A stretch of DNA of 36,838 bases from Acidobacteriaceae bacterium (GCA_003131585.1 PKVW01000046.1:1-36838), one strand, 5' to 3'; positions 17,508 to 26,479 are shown, numbered from the stretch's first letter. Translations and numbers: made by a program. Notes: a model not told the origin generated them from the letters alone.

Positions 17508-19313
17508 CTAGTTTACGGTGAGCGGCGCGGTGACGCTGCCGATCTTGCCGGTGACGTTGTCGCGGATGACCACGCGGACGGTGTACTGTCCGGGAACGAG
17601 TTCCAACGAATTCCTGAAGCCGATGCCGTTGCTGCGAAGGCTCGCCATTTGCGCGTCTGGCACGGCTGCGGTGACGGTCTTGCCGGTGGTGGTGGCCGGT
17701 TGGCTGTTCTTGCTGTTGTCCAGGAAGGCGGCCGCCGCAAAGTCGAAGTTGAGATGGTTTTGTCCTTCGCTGCCTTCGATTGAAACGCTGTTGGCCGGCA
17801 AATGGACGAAGAAGTCGGCTTTTTTCTTTGCGCCGTCGCCGGAAGTCCCCAGCCACTTCACGGTCATGGGCACACCCGTGCCTTCGATGGGAGAGGTGAG
17901 GGCATAAGTCAAGTCGGAGTTGCGCGTCAGTTCGAGATGAATCGTTGCGTTGGTGACGAAGAAGCCTTTGCGGGCGCGGACTTCGGAGTCTTTCTTATCC
18001 ACTTTGACTTTTAGCTGCCGCCAGCCGGCATGGTTATTGTGGGTATCGAGGTAATAGCCGGCGAGGTAGTAGGAAGAGGCATCGTCGGCGGCGCGTTTGA
18101 AGCTGGAGGCCAGATCGTTGGTGTTGTAAAAGGCCTTTCCACCCGTCATATCGGCAAATTCGTTGAGAGTGTCGATGGATGACTGTTGCAGCCATGCGCG
18201 GTTATTGACCTGCCGCAGGAGTGCGGAGCCGGTGCGCACACGGGACTGGCTGACATCGCCGACGGGAGAGGTATTTACCAAGCCGCGAATGTCCACAGGA
18301 TAAACGGAGATCTGGGCGGCAGTGAGGGCCTCCATGGTGCGCTCATAGAGCCTGGAAAGATATCCGCCGGGAACGGCTGCTGGAGAAGAGATCGTGAAAG
18401 GAAATCCACCGGTGGCCCAGATAAGAGATTTGCGGCCGGGAATGCCGGAAAGAGACCACGCAATCCCCAGGAAGGCGTTCATGGTGGTTTCGATGGCGTT
18501 TTGCTGCTGGAACTGGGAATAGATCGCGTCGCCACGCTCGACAAAAGCGTCGATGGCGGCCGTGGGATCGGAGCCGGGCGAGACGGAGGGAATGTCGGGA
18601 AAATCTCCGGTCGCGGCGTCCGCCTGCGCGTCCATGCCGACGCCCTGCATGGCGGGCATTTCTCCGCTGGCCTTTTTCAGCACCTGAAGCAGTTGGGCGG
18701 GGTCGCCGGTGAGCCCCTGGACAATCTTGAGACCGTGGCTGGTGATGATCATGAGCCCCAGCACCTGGCCGGAGTCGAGACTGCTGGCCAGATACTTGAC
18801 CAGCTCACGGCGTCCGGTGGACTGATCAAGAAAGGGAGTGTTTACGGTGTCGAGAGCGATGACGGTGACGGTGCGCGGCTCCTGCTCCGACAGAGTCAAG
18901 TTGGTGAACTCTCCCGGCTTGGGAGCCACCACGGGGAGTTTCGTATGGGTAGTGACGATTTCTTCGAAGGTGGAGACCTTCTGCTCCTTGCCATTTTCGA
19001 AGACGTGAAAGTCTTCCTTGGTCAAACCGTGAATGTGGCTGCCGGACTTATCGGTGACGACGACGGGAACCTGAACCAGAATCGTTTGTGTGCGGAACTC
19101 GATCTTGCCTTCGTCGTCGGCCGTGACCACCGGGACCGAGCCTGGGAAACTGGCATTGGAACTGGAGGGCGGAGAAGGAGATGCAGTTGTTGTGCGAGGC
19201 GAAGGTGTGGGGCCGGGACCATGTCCGCCGCCGCCGCCGTGGGTTTGCCCGCAGGCTGAAACGGAAAACAGAAGGAGCCAAGAGAGCGGGAAGGCGAGAC
19301 CGCGGGTGAACAT
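17508..19313 (-). CDS. Lipoprotein of the acidobacterial VWFA-related family
   Basis: 601 residues. A signal peptide ends in a VSAC lipobox (Cys21), so it is probably a lipoprotein. A low-complexity Gly/Pro/Ser/Thr linker (about 24-60) follows. The family hallmark comes next: VQVPVVVTDKSGSHIHGLTKEDFHVFENGKEQKVSTFEE. A von Willebrand A-like region follows at about 145-440 (VTVIALDTVN; GRKSLIWATGGFPF; YPVDIRGL; LNEFADMTGGKAFYNTNDL; YYLAGYYLD; then VRARKGFFV). The metal-site DxSxS motif is not intact (LDTVNTP). The C-terminal part is probably beta-sandwich. These proteins are abundant in Acidobacteriota and functionally unassigned; adhesion or protein binding is the usual guess. Confidence 0.9.
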   Translation of the reverse strand: MFTRGLAFPLSWLLLFSVSACGQTHGGGGGHGPGPTPSPRTTTASPSPPSSSNASFPGSVPVVTADDEGKIEFRTQTILVQVPVVVTDKSGSHIHGLTKEDFHVFENGKEQKVSTFEEIVTTHTKLPVVAPKPGEFTNLTLSEQEPRTVTVIALDTVNTPFLDQSTGRRELVKYLASSLDSGQVLGLMIITSHGLKIVQGLTGDPAQLLQVLKKASGEMPAMQGVGMDAQADAATGDFPDIPSVSPGSDPTAAIDAFVERGDAIYSQFQQQNAIETTMNAFLGIAWSLSGIPGRKSLIWATGGFPFTISSPAAVPGGYLSRLYERTMEALTAAQISVYPVDIRGLVNTSPVGDVSQSRVRTGSALLRQVNNRAWLQQSSIDTLNEFADMTGGKAFYNTNDLASSFKRAADDASSYYLAGYYLDTHNNHAGWRQLKVKVDKKDSEVRARKGFFVTNATIHLELTRNSDLTYALTSPIEGTGVPMTVKWLGTSGDGAKKKADFFVHLPANSVSIEGSEGQNHLNFDFAAAAFLDNSKNSQPATTTGKTVTAAVPDAQMASLRSNGIGFRNSLELVPGQYTVRVVIRDNVTGKIGSVTAPLTVN

Positions 19314-19345
19314 AGTTACTCCAGCGCTGAGTTACTCCAGCGCTG
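19314..19345. repeat. Perfect 2 x 16-bp tandem repeat abutting the VWFA start codon
   Basis: agttactccagcgctg occurs at 19314-19329 and again, identical, at 19330-19345. On the minus strand each copy reads cagcgctggagtaact, so the gene-proximal copy supplies a GGAG Shine-Dalgarno 5 nt before the ATG and the second copy duplicates it. Each copy contains the palindrome cagcgctg. It could be a duplicated ribosome-binding segment or a tandem operator. A TACAAT (minus strand, 19358-19353) just upstream could be a -10 box. Confidence 0.75.
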
Positions 19346-19476
19346 ACTGGGAATTGTAATCCTTCAAGCTAGAGTTTACTGGAAATAATTGCCTCGGGAG
19401 CATTGAGGGATGCAGGGCACGAAGTAAAGAGGCCACGGGCGGATGCGACGGAGGCGGCTTGTCGCCGTCGAGCGGT

Positions 19477-19506
19477 TTGTCTTTTAGCCCCCTTCCGGCG
19501 TATATT
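19477..19506 (+). promoter_or_regulatory. Candidate promoter of the rimP-nusA-infB cluster
   Basis: TTGTCT (19477-19482), an 18-nt spacer and TATATT (19501-19506). It lies about 50 nt before a terminator-like leader hairpin and about 120 nt before the rimP start, where the promoter of this cluster is expected. The region 19346-19476 shows no gene. Confidence 0.5.
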
Positions 19507-19554
19507 AGAAAACTGAGAACTGTTGTGTAGTGACGGCATTTGGCGAAGCACACC

Positions 19555-19594
19555 AGTGGGCGCAAGCCCACTTTTTCGTTGCGGAGGAATCCGC
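19555..19594 (+). promoter_or_regulatory. rimP leader: terminator-like hairpin plus second hairpin
   Basis: agtgggc (19555-19561) and gcccact (19566-19572) form a perfect 7-bp stem closed by a GCAA tetraloop, followed directly by five T's (19572-19576). That is a complete intrinsic-terminator shape, 50 nt upstream of the rimP start. A second stem, gcgga / tccgc (19581-19594) with a GGAA loop, follows at once. Both loops are GNRA type. A terminator in the leader of a transcript encoding NusA, which stimulates hairpin termination, suggests autogenous attenuation; leader terminators before rimP-nusA are known in other bacteria. Confidence 0.7.
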
Positions 19595-19625
19595 CGGGTG
19601 GGCTCGGCTGCAAGTTATTGGATGC

Positions 19626-20156
19626 ATGGCACTTGACCTTGATCGCGCACGAGAGATCGCGGAGCGGGTAGCCGCCACCAGCGGGCTGGAAGTGGTGGAA
19701 GTGGAGTTTCGCGGGAGCGGCAAAGCCCGCATGCTGCGCGTGTTTCTGGACAAGCCGGGGGCGGCTAGCGGCGATCCGCTGGCAGGAGTGACGCACGGAG
19801 ATTGCGCCAACTTCAGCCGCGAGTTTGGCACCATCCTGGATGTCGAGGATGCGATGCCGGGCAGCTATACGTTGGAAGTTTCATCGCCGGGATTGGACCG
19901 GAAGTTGACGAAGGCGGCTGAGTTTGAGCGCTTTGTCGGCAGCCGGGTGAAGCTGACGACGAGGCATCCGGTGAACAACAACCGGTACTTCGAGGGACGG
20001 CTGGAAAGTTTTCGCGAAGGACGCCTGACGCTGGACCTGAGCGTAGCGAGCCACAAGTCGCGGAAAAAGATGGGCGCGGCGGGTGCGGAACCAGGGCAGA
20101 AGATTGGGATTGAATTCGCCAATGTGGAGAAGGCGAATCTGGTGCCTGAAATCTAG
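19626..20156 (+). CDS. rimP: Ribosome maturation factor RimP
   Basis: 176 residues from the ATG at 19626. The frame is open to 19530, but those codons cross the leader hairpins. Family segments: REIAERVAATSGLEVVEVEFRG, LRVFLDKPGA, THGDCANFSREFGTILD and the hallmark YTLEVSSPGLDRKLTKAAEFERFVG. The C-terminal SH3-like domain follows. RimP assists 30S assembly by helping S12 and neighbouring proteins bind. No good Shine-Dalgarno is seen. It heads the conserved rimP-nusA-infB order. Confidence 0.96.
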   Translation: MALDLDRAREIAERVAATSGLEVVEVEFRGSGKARMLRVFLDKPGAASGDPLAGVTHGDCANFSREFGTILDVEDAMPGSYTLEVSSPGLDRKLTKAAEFERFVGSRVKLTTRHPVNNNRYFEGRLESFREGRLTLDLSVASHKSRKKMGAAGAEPGQKIGIEFANVEKANLVPEI

Positions 20157-20160
20157 TGAG

Positions 20161-20261
20161 ATTGGGTAATTGAGTAATTTTGTAATTGGGCAATTTGAAA
20201 CCCGGAGGCGGCGTCGCAAGGTTTTCAATTGCCAAATTACGAAATTACCCAATTACTAAAT
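20161..20261. repeat. Octad hairpin, ATTGGGTA family (rimP-nusA spacer)
   Basis: Left arm 20161-20200 is attgggta, attgagta, attttgta, attgggca, atttgaaa. Right arm 20222-20261 is five octads that reverse-complement it at 33 of 40 positions. The loop is 21 nt. It starts 4 nt after the rimP stop and ends 9 nt before the nusA ATG. The bases between (a tag and a T-run) contain no Shine-Dalgarno. Confidence 0.9.
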
Positions 20262-20270
20262 AGTTTTTCT

Positions 20271-21869
20271 ATGGCTAGCGAGCTCTACAACACGATCGAC
20301 GCGTTGAGCCGCGAGAAGGGGATCGATCCGCGGATTGTGGTGAGCGCGGTGGAAGACGCCATTGTGATGGCGACGCGCAAGTACTACAAGACGCAGGAAA
20401 ACCTGCGCGCCGAGCTGGATAAAGAAACCGGCAAGATCAACGCCTTCGCGGTAAAGACGGTGGTGGAGACGCCGGAGCAGGTGGAAGATCCGCTGCTGCA
20501 GATCACGCTGGAAGATGCGCGCAAGGCCGATCCCAGCCTGGAAGTTGGCGGAGAGTTGCGGATTCCGAAGGTTACGGAAGGGATCCTGGGACGCATCGCG
20601 GCGCAACTGGCGAAGCAGGTGATCTTCCAGAAGGTGCGCGAGGCGGAGCGCGACACCGTCTACAACGAGTACATCGGACGCGTGGGCGAGGTGGTCAACG
20701 CTACCGTGAAGCGGGTGGAAGGTCCGGATGTGATCTTCGACATCGGCAAGGCGGAAGCGCGCATGCCGCGGAAAGAGCAGTCGCGGCTGGAGTCGTTCGC
20801 GATCGGCGAACGGGTGCGCGCGGTGATCGCGCGCGTGGAAAAAGCTTCCAAGGGACCGGCTGTAGTGGTGTCTCGCGCCGTGCCGGACCTGGTGCAGCAT
20901 TTGTTCCAGAGCGAAGTGCCGGAGATTTATGACGGGACAGTGGTGATCCGAGCCATCGCGCGCGAAGCGGGCGAGCGCACGAAGATCGCGGTCATGTCCA
21001 AGGACAAAGATGTGGATGCGGTGGGCGCGTGCGTTGGCATGAAGGGGATGCGGGTGCAGTCGATCATCCGCGAACTGCACGGAGAAAAAATCGACATCAT
21101 CGAGTACCACGAAGATGCGGTAACCTTCGCCGAAAAAGCCTTGCAGCCGGCGAAAGTGAGCAAGGTCACCGTGGTCGATTCCGGGGCCAAGCAACTGGAA
21201 GTGGTGGTGGACGACAGCCAGCTCTCGCTTGCGATCGGCAAGAAGGGGCAGAACGTCCGGCTGGCGGCGAAGCTGCTGGGCTGGAAGATCGACATCAAGA
21301 GCGAGGAAGAGAAGCGGCAGGAAGTGGAACAACAGATGTCGGCGATGGTCACGCAGACCGCCACGCCGCTGGAAAGCGTGCCCGGCCTGGGTGAAGGATT
21401 GGTGGAGAAGCTGAATGCCGCAGGCGTGAGTACGGTGGAAGCTCTGGCCGACATGACGCCGGAACAGCTTGAGGCGATTGAGGGCATTGGGCCGAAGACG
21501 GTGGAAAAAATCAGTCTTGCGGTGAATAATTACTTTGCCAGCCTGGAGCAGGAGGCGGCGATTGAAGGCGCGGTTGAGGGCGAAGTGGCGGCGGAAAGCC
21601 AGGGCGAAGTGGCGGCGGAAGGCGAGGCCGCAATGGCGGAGACTGCCGAAGCTGGCGGGGAAGACATTACCGCGGAAATTGCGGTGGCCGGGGAAGAAGC
21701 GATGGCCAGCGAGGAAGCAGCATCCAGCGCGGGCGCGGCGCCGGCTGAAGCGGCCGCTGCGGAACCGCAGGGTGTTGTTCCTGCCGCAGACCAGAACGAA
21801 GGGCAGGCGGAGCATTCCGGGGAGCAGCCCGCTCCGGGAGCGGAATCCGCTTCCGAAACCAGAGAATAA
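20271..21869 (+). CDS. nusA: Transcription termination/antitermination factor NusA
   Basis: 532 residues from the ATG at 20271; the frame extends 14 codons upstream into the hairpin arm. Order of parts: polymerase-binding N-domain (about 1-125), S1 domain (about 130-200; GRVGEVVNATVKRVEGPDVIFDIGKAEARMPRKEQ), two KH domains (VGACVGMKGMRVQSIIRELHGEKIDII; then LSLAIGKKGQNVRLAAKLLGWKIDI), a C-terminal helix-hairpin-helix pair (VPGLGEGLVEKLNAAGVSTVEAL; EAIEGIGPKTVEKI), and a Glu/Ala/Gly-rich tail of about 90 residues. NusA controls pausing and termination. The tail is longer than in most NusA proteins and low complexity. Confidence 0.98.
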   Translation: MASELYNTIDALSREKGIDPRIVVSAVEDAIVMATRKYYKTQENLRAELDKETGKINAFAVKTVVETPEQVEDPLLQITLEDARKADPSLEVGGELRIPKVTEGILGRIAAQLAKQVIFQKVREAERDTVYNEYIGRVGEVVNATVKRVEGPDVIFDIGKAEARMPRKEQSRLESFAIGERVRAVIARVEKASKGPAVVVSRAVPDLVQHLFQSEVPEIYDGTVVIRAIAREAGERTKIAVMSKDKDVDAVGACVGMKGMRVQSIIRELHGEKIDIIEYHEDAVTFAEKALQPAKVSKVTVVDSGAKQLEVVVDDSQLSLAIGKKGQNVRLAAKLLGWKIDIKSEEEKRQEVEQQMSAMVTQTATPLESVPGLGEGLVEKLNAAGVSTVEALADMTPEQLEAIEGIGPKTVEKISLAVNNYFASLEQEAAIEGAVEGEVAAESQGEVAAEGEAAMAETAEAGGEDITAEIAVAGEEAMASEEAASSAGAAPAEAAAAEPQGVVPAADQNEGQAEHSGEQPAPGAESASETRE

Positions 21870-21917
21870 TCATGACACGCTGGCATGAGTTCGAGGGCGT
21901 GGGACCGAAAAAACTGA

Positions 21918-21957
21918 CTCCGTGAGGTCGCAATGAAGACCTAACTACAACACGGAG
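21918..21957 (+). other. Stacked hairpin just upstream of infB
   Basis: ctccgtg (21918-21924) pairs with cacggag (21951-21957). Directly inside, aggtc (21925-21929) pairs with gacct (21938-21942), leaving an 8-nt bulge on the 3' side. It ends 14 nt before the infB ATG, with GAAAGG between. The GGAG of the outer stem is a second possible ribosome-binding element. The rest of the 102-nt nusA-infB gap shows nothing else. Confidence 0.5.
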
Positions 21958-21971
21958 AAACGAAAGGCCGG

Positions 21972-24866
21972 ATGAGTAAGGTTCGAATCAACGATCTTGC
22001 CCGAGAGCTGGAAGTTAAGAGCAGATCCATTCTGGATACGCTACCGCTGGTCGGAGTGACGGAGAAGAAGACGCACTCCAGTTCTCTGGAAGAGCACGAA
22101 GCGGAGAAAGTACGGGTGTACATCCGCTCCTCGGCGGAAGGTTCGTCTTCGGCTGGCAAGTCCAGTTCACGCGCGCTTCGCGGCGAAGAAGAAATCAAAA
22201 CCAAAATTGATCTCTCGAACATTTCCCGTCCCGGGGATGTCCTGAAAGCAATTACACAGCGGAAGGAAGCTGTGGCACCGCCGGCAGCGCCGCGTCCAGC
22301 GGCACCGCCAGCCACGCACGCTCCGGCAGAAAAACCGGCAGCGCTGCCGCCGGGTGTTGTCAGACGACCTGAGGCCGCGCCTCCGGCGACGAAGCCGATC
22401 ATGACGCCTGCGCCTGCGGCAGCGCCGCTGACCGCGCACCCGGCTCCCGTCGTTGCTGCGCGGCCAGTCGTGCCTCTGGCAGCATCGTCACCCATCACGT
22501 CATCACCAGTAAGCGTTTCGCCGGGACGTCCGGCGATGCCGCCAGCGGAACACGCTCCTTCCGCGGGAGCGCCTCCGGTGGTTTCGGCGAGTGCCTCGCC
22601 AGCGGCTCCGATTGCGGCGCGTCCGGCTGCTCCGCAGCCTCCGGCGCCGCGCATGATCGTTCCGCAAACCGGTCCACGACCGGTATATAAGGCTCCTTTG
22701 CGGCCAGCCCCGCCGCCGGTACAGCCCGGGGTTCCAATCGCCAGCACGATGCGTCCCGCACCGGGACGTCCCGTGCCCGGCCAGCCAATTTTTCAGCGCC
22801 GCCCGCCGGTTGCGGGTGGAGGTCCGCCGCGTCCGCTGCTGCGTCCTGGCGAGCGCAGGCCGATGCATCCCACGCGGCAGTCGCCCGCCGGAGCGCGTCC
22901 GCTGGGCGTGGGTCCGGCGCTTGCACCTCCGGGAACCACGCGGCCGGGCAGCCGTCCGGGCGGGCCGGCGCGACGACCCGGTCAGCGCTATGTTCCGCGC
23001 GGCGTAAAGGAAGGCCCGATGAAGGGCTACACACCGCCGCCGCGCATGGTGGTGTCGAACGAGCCCCAGCCGATCACGCGCAGCATCACGATTACGGAAG
23101 GGATCAGCGTGAAGGACTTGGCGGAGAAGCTGGAGATTCGCGCTAAGGATCTGATTTCGCGGCTGCTGTCGAAGGGCGTGTTTGCCACCATCAACCAGAC
23201 GCTGGACGCGGAACTGGCGAGCGAAATGGCGCGCTTCTTCGGCGCGGATACCAACGTGATCACGTTCGAAGAGCAGACGGCGAAAGAGATTGATGCGGCC
23301 GCCGCCGGCGAAGAGTCCGTTCCGGAAACCGGGATACGTCCGCCCGTGGTTACGATCATGGGCCATGTGGACCACGGCAAGACCACGCTGCTCGACTCCA
23401 TCCGCCTGACCAATGTGGCGGAAGGCGAGGCGGGAGGCATCACGCAGCACATCGGCGCCTACAAGGTGCAAATTACCGACAAGGAATCGCCGGCGTTTGG
23501 CCGCGAGATTGTGTTCCTCGACACGCCTGGTCACGAAGCTTTCACGCGCATGCGGTCGCGCGGTGCAAAAGCGACCGACATTGTGGTGCTGGTGGTGGCG
23601 GCCGACGATGGCGTCATGCCGCAGACGCTGGAAGCCATCGACCACGCGCACGCCGCCGAAGTTCCCATCATTGTTGCGGTGAACAAGATCGATAAGCCCG
23701 ATGCTTTGCCAGACCGCGTCAAGAAACAGCTTGCCGACCGGGGCTTGATGCCGGAAGAGTGGGGCGGTAAGACCGTGTTCGTGGATGTCTCGGCAAAGAA
23801 GAAAACGAATCTGAATTTGCTGATGGAAATGATCTGCCTGGTGGCCGATCTGGGCGAATTGAAGGCGACGCCGGAACGCGCGGCGACCGGCGTGGTGCTG
23901 GAAGCGAAGCTCGATCGCGGGCGCGGTCCCGTGGCCACGGTGCTGGTGCAGAACGGAACGCTGAACGCGAGCGACAATTTTGTGGTGGGCAACGTGTACG
24001 GGAAAGTGCGCGCGATGTTTGACGACCGTGGCGCGCCGCTGCAGACGGCTCCGCCTTCGACGCCGGTGGAAATCATTGGTATGGAGGCTCTGCCGCAGGC
24101 TGGCGATCAGTTCGTGGTGGTCGCGGATCGCGACAAGGCGCGCGGCATTTCGGAATATCGCGAACAAAAGGCGCGCGAGGCGGCGCTGGCCAAGAGCTCC
24201 CGCGTTTCGCTCGAAGGACTGGCGGAGCAGATCAAGGCTGCCGGCACCAAGGAACTGAACGTGATTCTCAAGGGCGACGTGCAGGGCTCCGTGGAAGTGA
24301 TTACCGACCTGCTGACGAAGCTCTCGAATGAGAAGGTGCGCCTGAAACTGCTGCGCTCAGGTGTTGGCGCGATCACCGAGACCGACGTTCTCCTCGCTTC
24401 TGCGTCGAACGCTATCATTATCGGCTTCAACGTGCGGCCGGAGCGCAAGGCGCAGGAAATCGCCGAGCAGGAGAAAGTGGACATCCGCCTGCACTCGATC
24501 ATTTACGAACTGCAGGATGAGATCAAGCGCGCCATGAGCGGCTTGCTCGAGCCCACGATCAAGGAAAACTACCAGGGCCGCGCCGAAGTGCTCAATGTGT
24601 TCCGCATCCCCAAAGTTGGCACGGTGGCCGGTTGCAGGGTAAGCGACGGCTTGCTCAAGCGCGACTCCGAAGTCCGCTTGCTGCGCGACAACGTGCAGGT
24701 GTTCAAGGGCAAGGTGGGATCGCTGCGACGCTTTAAGGACGACGCCAGCCAGGTGACGAACGGCATGGAGTGCGGCATCTCGATCTCCAACTACGGTGAC
24801 ATCAAGGTCGGCGATGTGATCGAGGCGTTCGTGACCGAGAGAATTGCCGCGGAAGTGATTGCTTAG
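21972..24866 (+). CDS. infB: Translation initiation factor IF-2
   Basis: 964 residues. It has one IF2_N-type domain at the very N-terminus ([20 protein letters not shown]) and a second at about 370-425 ([20 protein letters not shown]). Between them is a Pro/Ala/Arg/Gly-rich disordered linker of about 270 residues. The GTPase domain has G1 GHVDHGKT at 464-471, G3 DTPGH at 517-521 and G4 NKID at 571-574, followed by domains II to IV including the fMet-tRNA-binding C-domain. IF-2 brings initiator tRNA to the 30S and promotes subunit joining. Large size and two N-domains are typical of deep-branching Gram-negative phyla. Confidence 0.99.
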   Translation: MSKVRINDLARELEVKSRSILDTLPLVGVTEKKTHSSSLEEHEAEKVRVYIRSSAEGSSSAGKSSSRALRGEEEIKTKIDLSNISRPGDVLKAITQRKEAVAPPAAPRPAAPPATHAPAEKPAALPPGVVRRPEAAPPATKPIMTPAPAAAPLTAHPAPVVAARPVVPLAASSPITSSPVSVSPGRPAMPPAEHAPSAGAPPVVSASASPAAPIAARPAAPQPPAPRMIVPQTGPRPVYKAPLRPAPPPVQPGVPIASTMRPAPGRPVPGQPIFQRRPPVAGGGPPRPLLRPGERRPMHPTRQSPAGARPLGVGPALAPPGTTRPGSRPGGPARRPGQRYVPRGVKEGPMKGYTPPPRMVVSNEPQPITRSITITEGISVKDLAEKLEIRAKDLISRLLSKGVFATINQTLDAELASEMARFFGADTNVITFEEQTAKEIDAAAAGEESVPETGIRPPVVTIMGHVDHGKTTLLDSIRLTNVAEGEAGGITQHIGAYKVQITDKESPAFGREIVFLDTPGHEAFTRMRSRGAKATDIVVLVVAADDGVMPQTLEAIDHAHAAEVPIIVAVNKIDKPDALPDRVKKQLADRGLMPEEWGGKTVFVDVSAKKKTNLNLLMEMICLVADLGELKATPERAATGVVLEAKLDRGRGPVATVLVQNGTLNASDNFVVGNVYGKVRAMFDDRGAPLQTAPPSTPVEIIGMEALPQAGDQFVVVADRDKARGISEYREQKAREAALAKSSRVSLEGLAEQIKAAGTKELNVILKGDVQGSVEVITDLLTKLSNEKVRLKLLRSGVGAITETDVLLASASNAIIIGFNVRPERKAQEIAEQEKVDIRLHSIIYELQDEIKRAMSGLLEPTIKENYQGRAEVLNVFRIPKVGTVAGCRVSDGLLKRDSEVRLLRDNVQVFKGKVGSLRRFKDDASQVTNGMECGISISNYGDIKVGDVIEAFVTERIAAEVIA

Positions 24867-24871
24867 AACAA

Positions 24872-24947
24872 AGTTTCCAGTTTCTGGTTTCCAGTTTCCA
24901 GCGTTTTTGCAGGAGAACTGGAAACTAGAAACTGGAAACCGAAAACT
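24872..24947. repeat. Heptad hairpin, AGTTTCC family (infB-DUF503 spacer)
   Basis: Left arm 24872-24901 is agtttcc, agtttct, ggtttcc, agtttcc, ag. Right arm 24917-24947 is units of actggaa/actagaa type and reverse-complements it at about 25 of 30 positions. The loop is 15 nt. It starts 6 nt after the infB stop and ends 4 nt before the TTG that best fits as the DUF503 start. The element is open in the DUF503 frame, which makes that reading frame look longer than it is. Confidence 0.9.
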
Positions 24948-24951
24948 GCCC

Positions 24952-25239
24952 TTGATCGCCTTCCTCACGCTCGAACTTCATATCGAAGCGGCGCAATCGC
25001 TCAAGGACAAACGGCAGGTGGTGCGCAGTTTGAAAGACCGTCTGCGCGGCAGCTTCAACGTCTCTGTCGCCGAACTCGATGCCAGCGGCCTGTGGAATCG
25101 CGCCACGATTGGCGTCGTTGGCATCTCCGATTCGCGCGACTATCTCGATGGATTGATGAAAAACGTCGAACGCACGGCCACACGCATCGCCAACAACCAC
25201 GGGGCGGACGTTGCGGACTCGTTTGTGGAATATCTGTAG
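24952..25239 (+). CDS. DUF503 family protein (YlxP-like), TTG start
   Basis: 95 residues from the TTG at 24952. Family features: LTLELHIEAAQSLKDKRQVVRSLKDRLRGSFNVSVAELD, then WNRATIGVVGISDSRDYLDGLMKNVE. This small ferredoxin-like fold is often encoded between infB and rbfA, as YlxP is in B. subtilis, and is thought to act with ribosome assembly; no biochemical role is firmly known. No ATG or GTG lies near the conserved start. Upstream codons come from the heptad hairpin, so TTG is inferred. No Shine-Dalgarno is visible. Confidence 0.85.
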   Translation: MIAFLTLELHIEAAQSLKDKRQVVRSLKDRLRGSFNVSVAELDASGLWNRATIGVVGISDSRDYLDGLMKNVERTATRIANNHGADVADSFVEYL

Positions 25240-25344
25240 GCTCTCCTCGAACGGACATAAAACTCGGACGGCCCCGCCTAACTGCTATCGTTTGGTTGCG
25301 TCGTTGCTGTCTAAGTCACTTACCCTGAGGATGTTCGCAAAGCA

Positions 25345-25373
25345 TTGACAAACATGTCGAACCGATAAATAAT
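25345..25373 (+). promoter_or_regulatory. Strong sigma-70-like promoter for the inserted gene
   Basis: A perfect TTGACA (25345-25350) is followed after 17 nt by AATAAT (25368-25373), 5/6 to consensus. Just downstream, tccgtc (25376-25381) pairs with gacgga (25391-25396) in the leader. GGAGGA lies 3 nt before the ATG at 25466. The 226-nt gap 25240-25465 contains nothing else recognisable. Confidence 0.6.
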
Positions 25374-25465
25374 GCTCCGTCTTCCCCAGAGACGGACTAA
25401 GCCTCACGTTCCCGGCCCCCTTACAACTCGATTGCTGTTGATCGAAGTTCCCACACGGAGGACCT

Positions 25466-26479
25466 ATGTCAGTGCGCGATCGGTTAGACATTCGAGATTA
25501 TCTTGAAGCAAGCGCCGATGCTTCTAAACGAACCAGAACGATAGTCATCATCATGGTTGTTGCTAGCGTAGTGGTATTCGCTGGCCTGCTTAACTCTATT
25601 CAAAGCCAGTGGATGCATCGACGAATGTTGAACCTGGCTGACATTAATAGTCCCTATACGCGCTCTAAGCTGGGACTCTATCCCGAGCGACAAAGCTTCA
25701 CGAGCGAGGAGGCATTTTCTGACGCAAAGAGAAGGTACGAATCTCGCTATTCGGAGTTCTGTGGGGCTGTCGAACGAGCATATGTGGACACCTCATTTAC
25801 GATCCGTGTGCCGTTCCTCGGGTTCAGCTTTGATGTCAATGATCTGGGTTTGTTAGGTGGGGTTGGATTCTTGGTGATCCTAACCTGTTACCGCTTCTTC
25901 CTATCACGCGAACTCAATAACCTTCGAATGTCTTTCGAAGAGGCGCGCCAGCTTGGGATGGACCACCTTGGTGAATTCTACAAACTACTAGCGATGCGAC
26001 AGGTATTTACGGTTCCCGTCACAAAACATATCAAAAGGACCTGGTTCCTGGCGGTAACTCCCAAGCTGCTCTCTTGGCTTCCTCTTGTCATTTACCTCGC
26101 CGTGGTCGTGAACGACGTAAGGACAGCTTGGATCGGGAGCGCCTTGGCCTTCGTGACAAGGGACGTAAGGACATCTTGGATCGGGGGTGCATTAAAGCAG
26201 GGTTTTCGCATGAACCTGCTATTCGGATCAGAATTGATTGCAGTGATTTCCATGGCTATTCTTTGCTCGCATATTAATATCCGATTAGTTCGGATGGATC
26301 GTCTCTGGGCGGAGTATTGGGGTACCCTCGAAGAACACGAGAAGCAATCGGCACCAAGTAAGGGTGGCGAGCCAGCCCCGTGTAGCCTTACCCAGTCCAT
26401 CGCAAGCGAGCGGAAAGATCAAGCCCAAGGCGGAGTAGGTGGGCTGGCCCAGAGCGAGGCCCATGGATCCCAGGCTTGA
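25466..26479 (+). CDS. Hypothetical multi-pass membrane protein, lower GC, probably acquired
   Basis: 337 residues, not recognised. Four hydrophobic stretches lie at about 25-42, 125-146, 193-215 and 251-270. A charged extra-membrane segment (about 50-120) sits between the first two. The C-terminal 50 residues are polar and low complexity. A 16-residue unit is tandemly duplicated (DVRTAWIG at 217, DVRTSWIG at 233). Base composition is visibly lower in GC than the flanking genes, and A/T-ending codons are common. It has its own promoter and Shine-Dalgarno and separates DUF503 from rbfA, which are usually adjacent. Acquisition by transfer is an inference; no integrase or transposase is present. 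Confidence 0.7.
   Translation: MSVRDRLDIRDYLEASADASKRTRTIVIIMVVASVVVFAGLLNSIQSQWMHRRMLNLADINSPYTRSKLGLYPERQSFTSEEAFSDAKRRYESRYSEFCGAVERAYVDTSFTIRVPFLGFSFDVNDLGLLGGVGFLVILTCYRFFLSRELNNLRMSFEEARQLGMDHLGEFYKLLAMRQVFTVPVTKHIKRTWFLAVTPKLLSWLPLVIYLAVVVNDVRTAWIGSALAFVTRDVRTSWIGGALKQGFRMNLLFGSELIAVISMAILCSHINIRLVRMDRLWAEYWGTLEEHEKQSAPSKGGEPAPCSLTQSIASERKDQAQGGVGGLAQSEAHGSQA

Noticed and set aside
20256-21815. 519-codon open frame antisense to nusA
   Set aside because: It covers exactly the NusA coding region and has the His/Arg/Leu bias of an antisense shadow.
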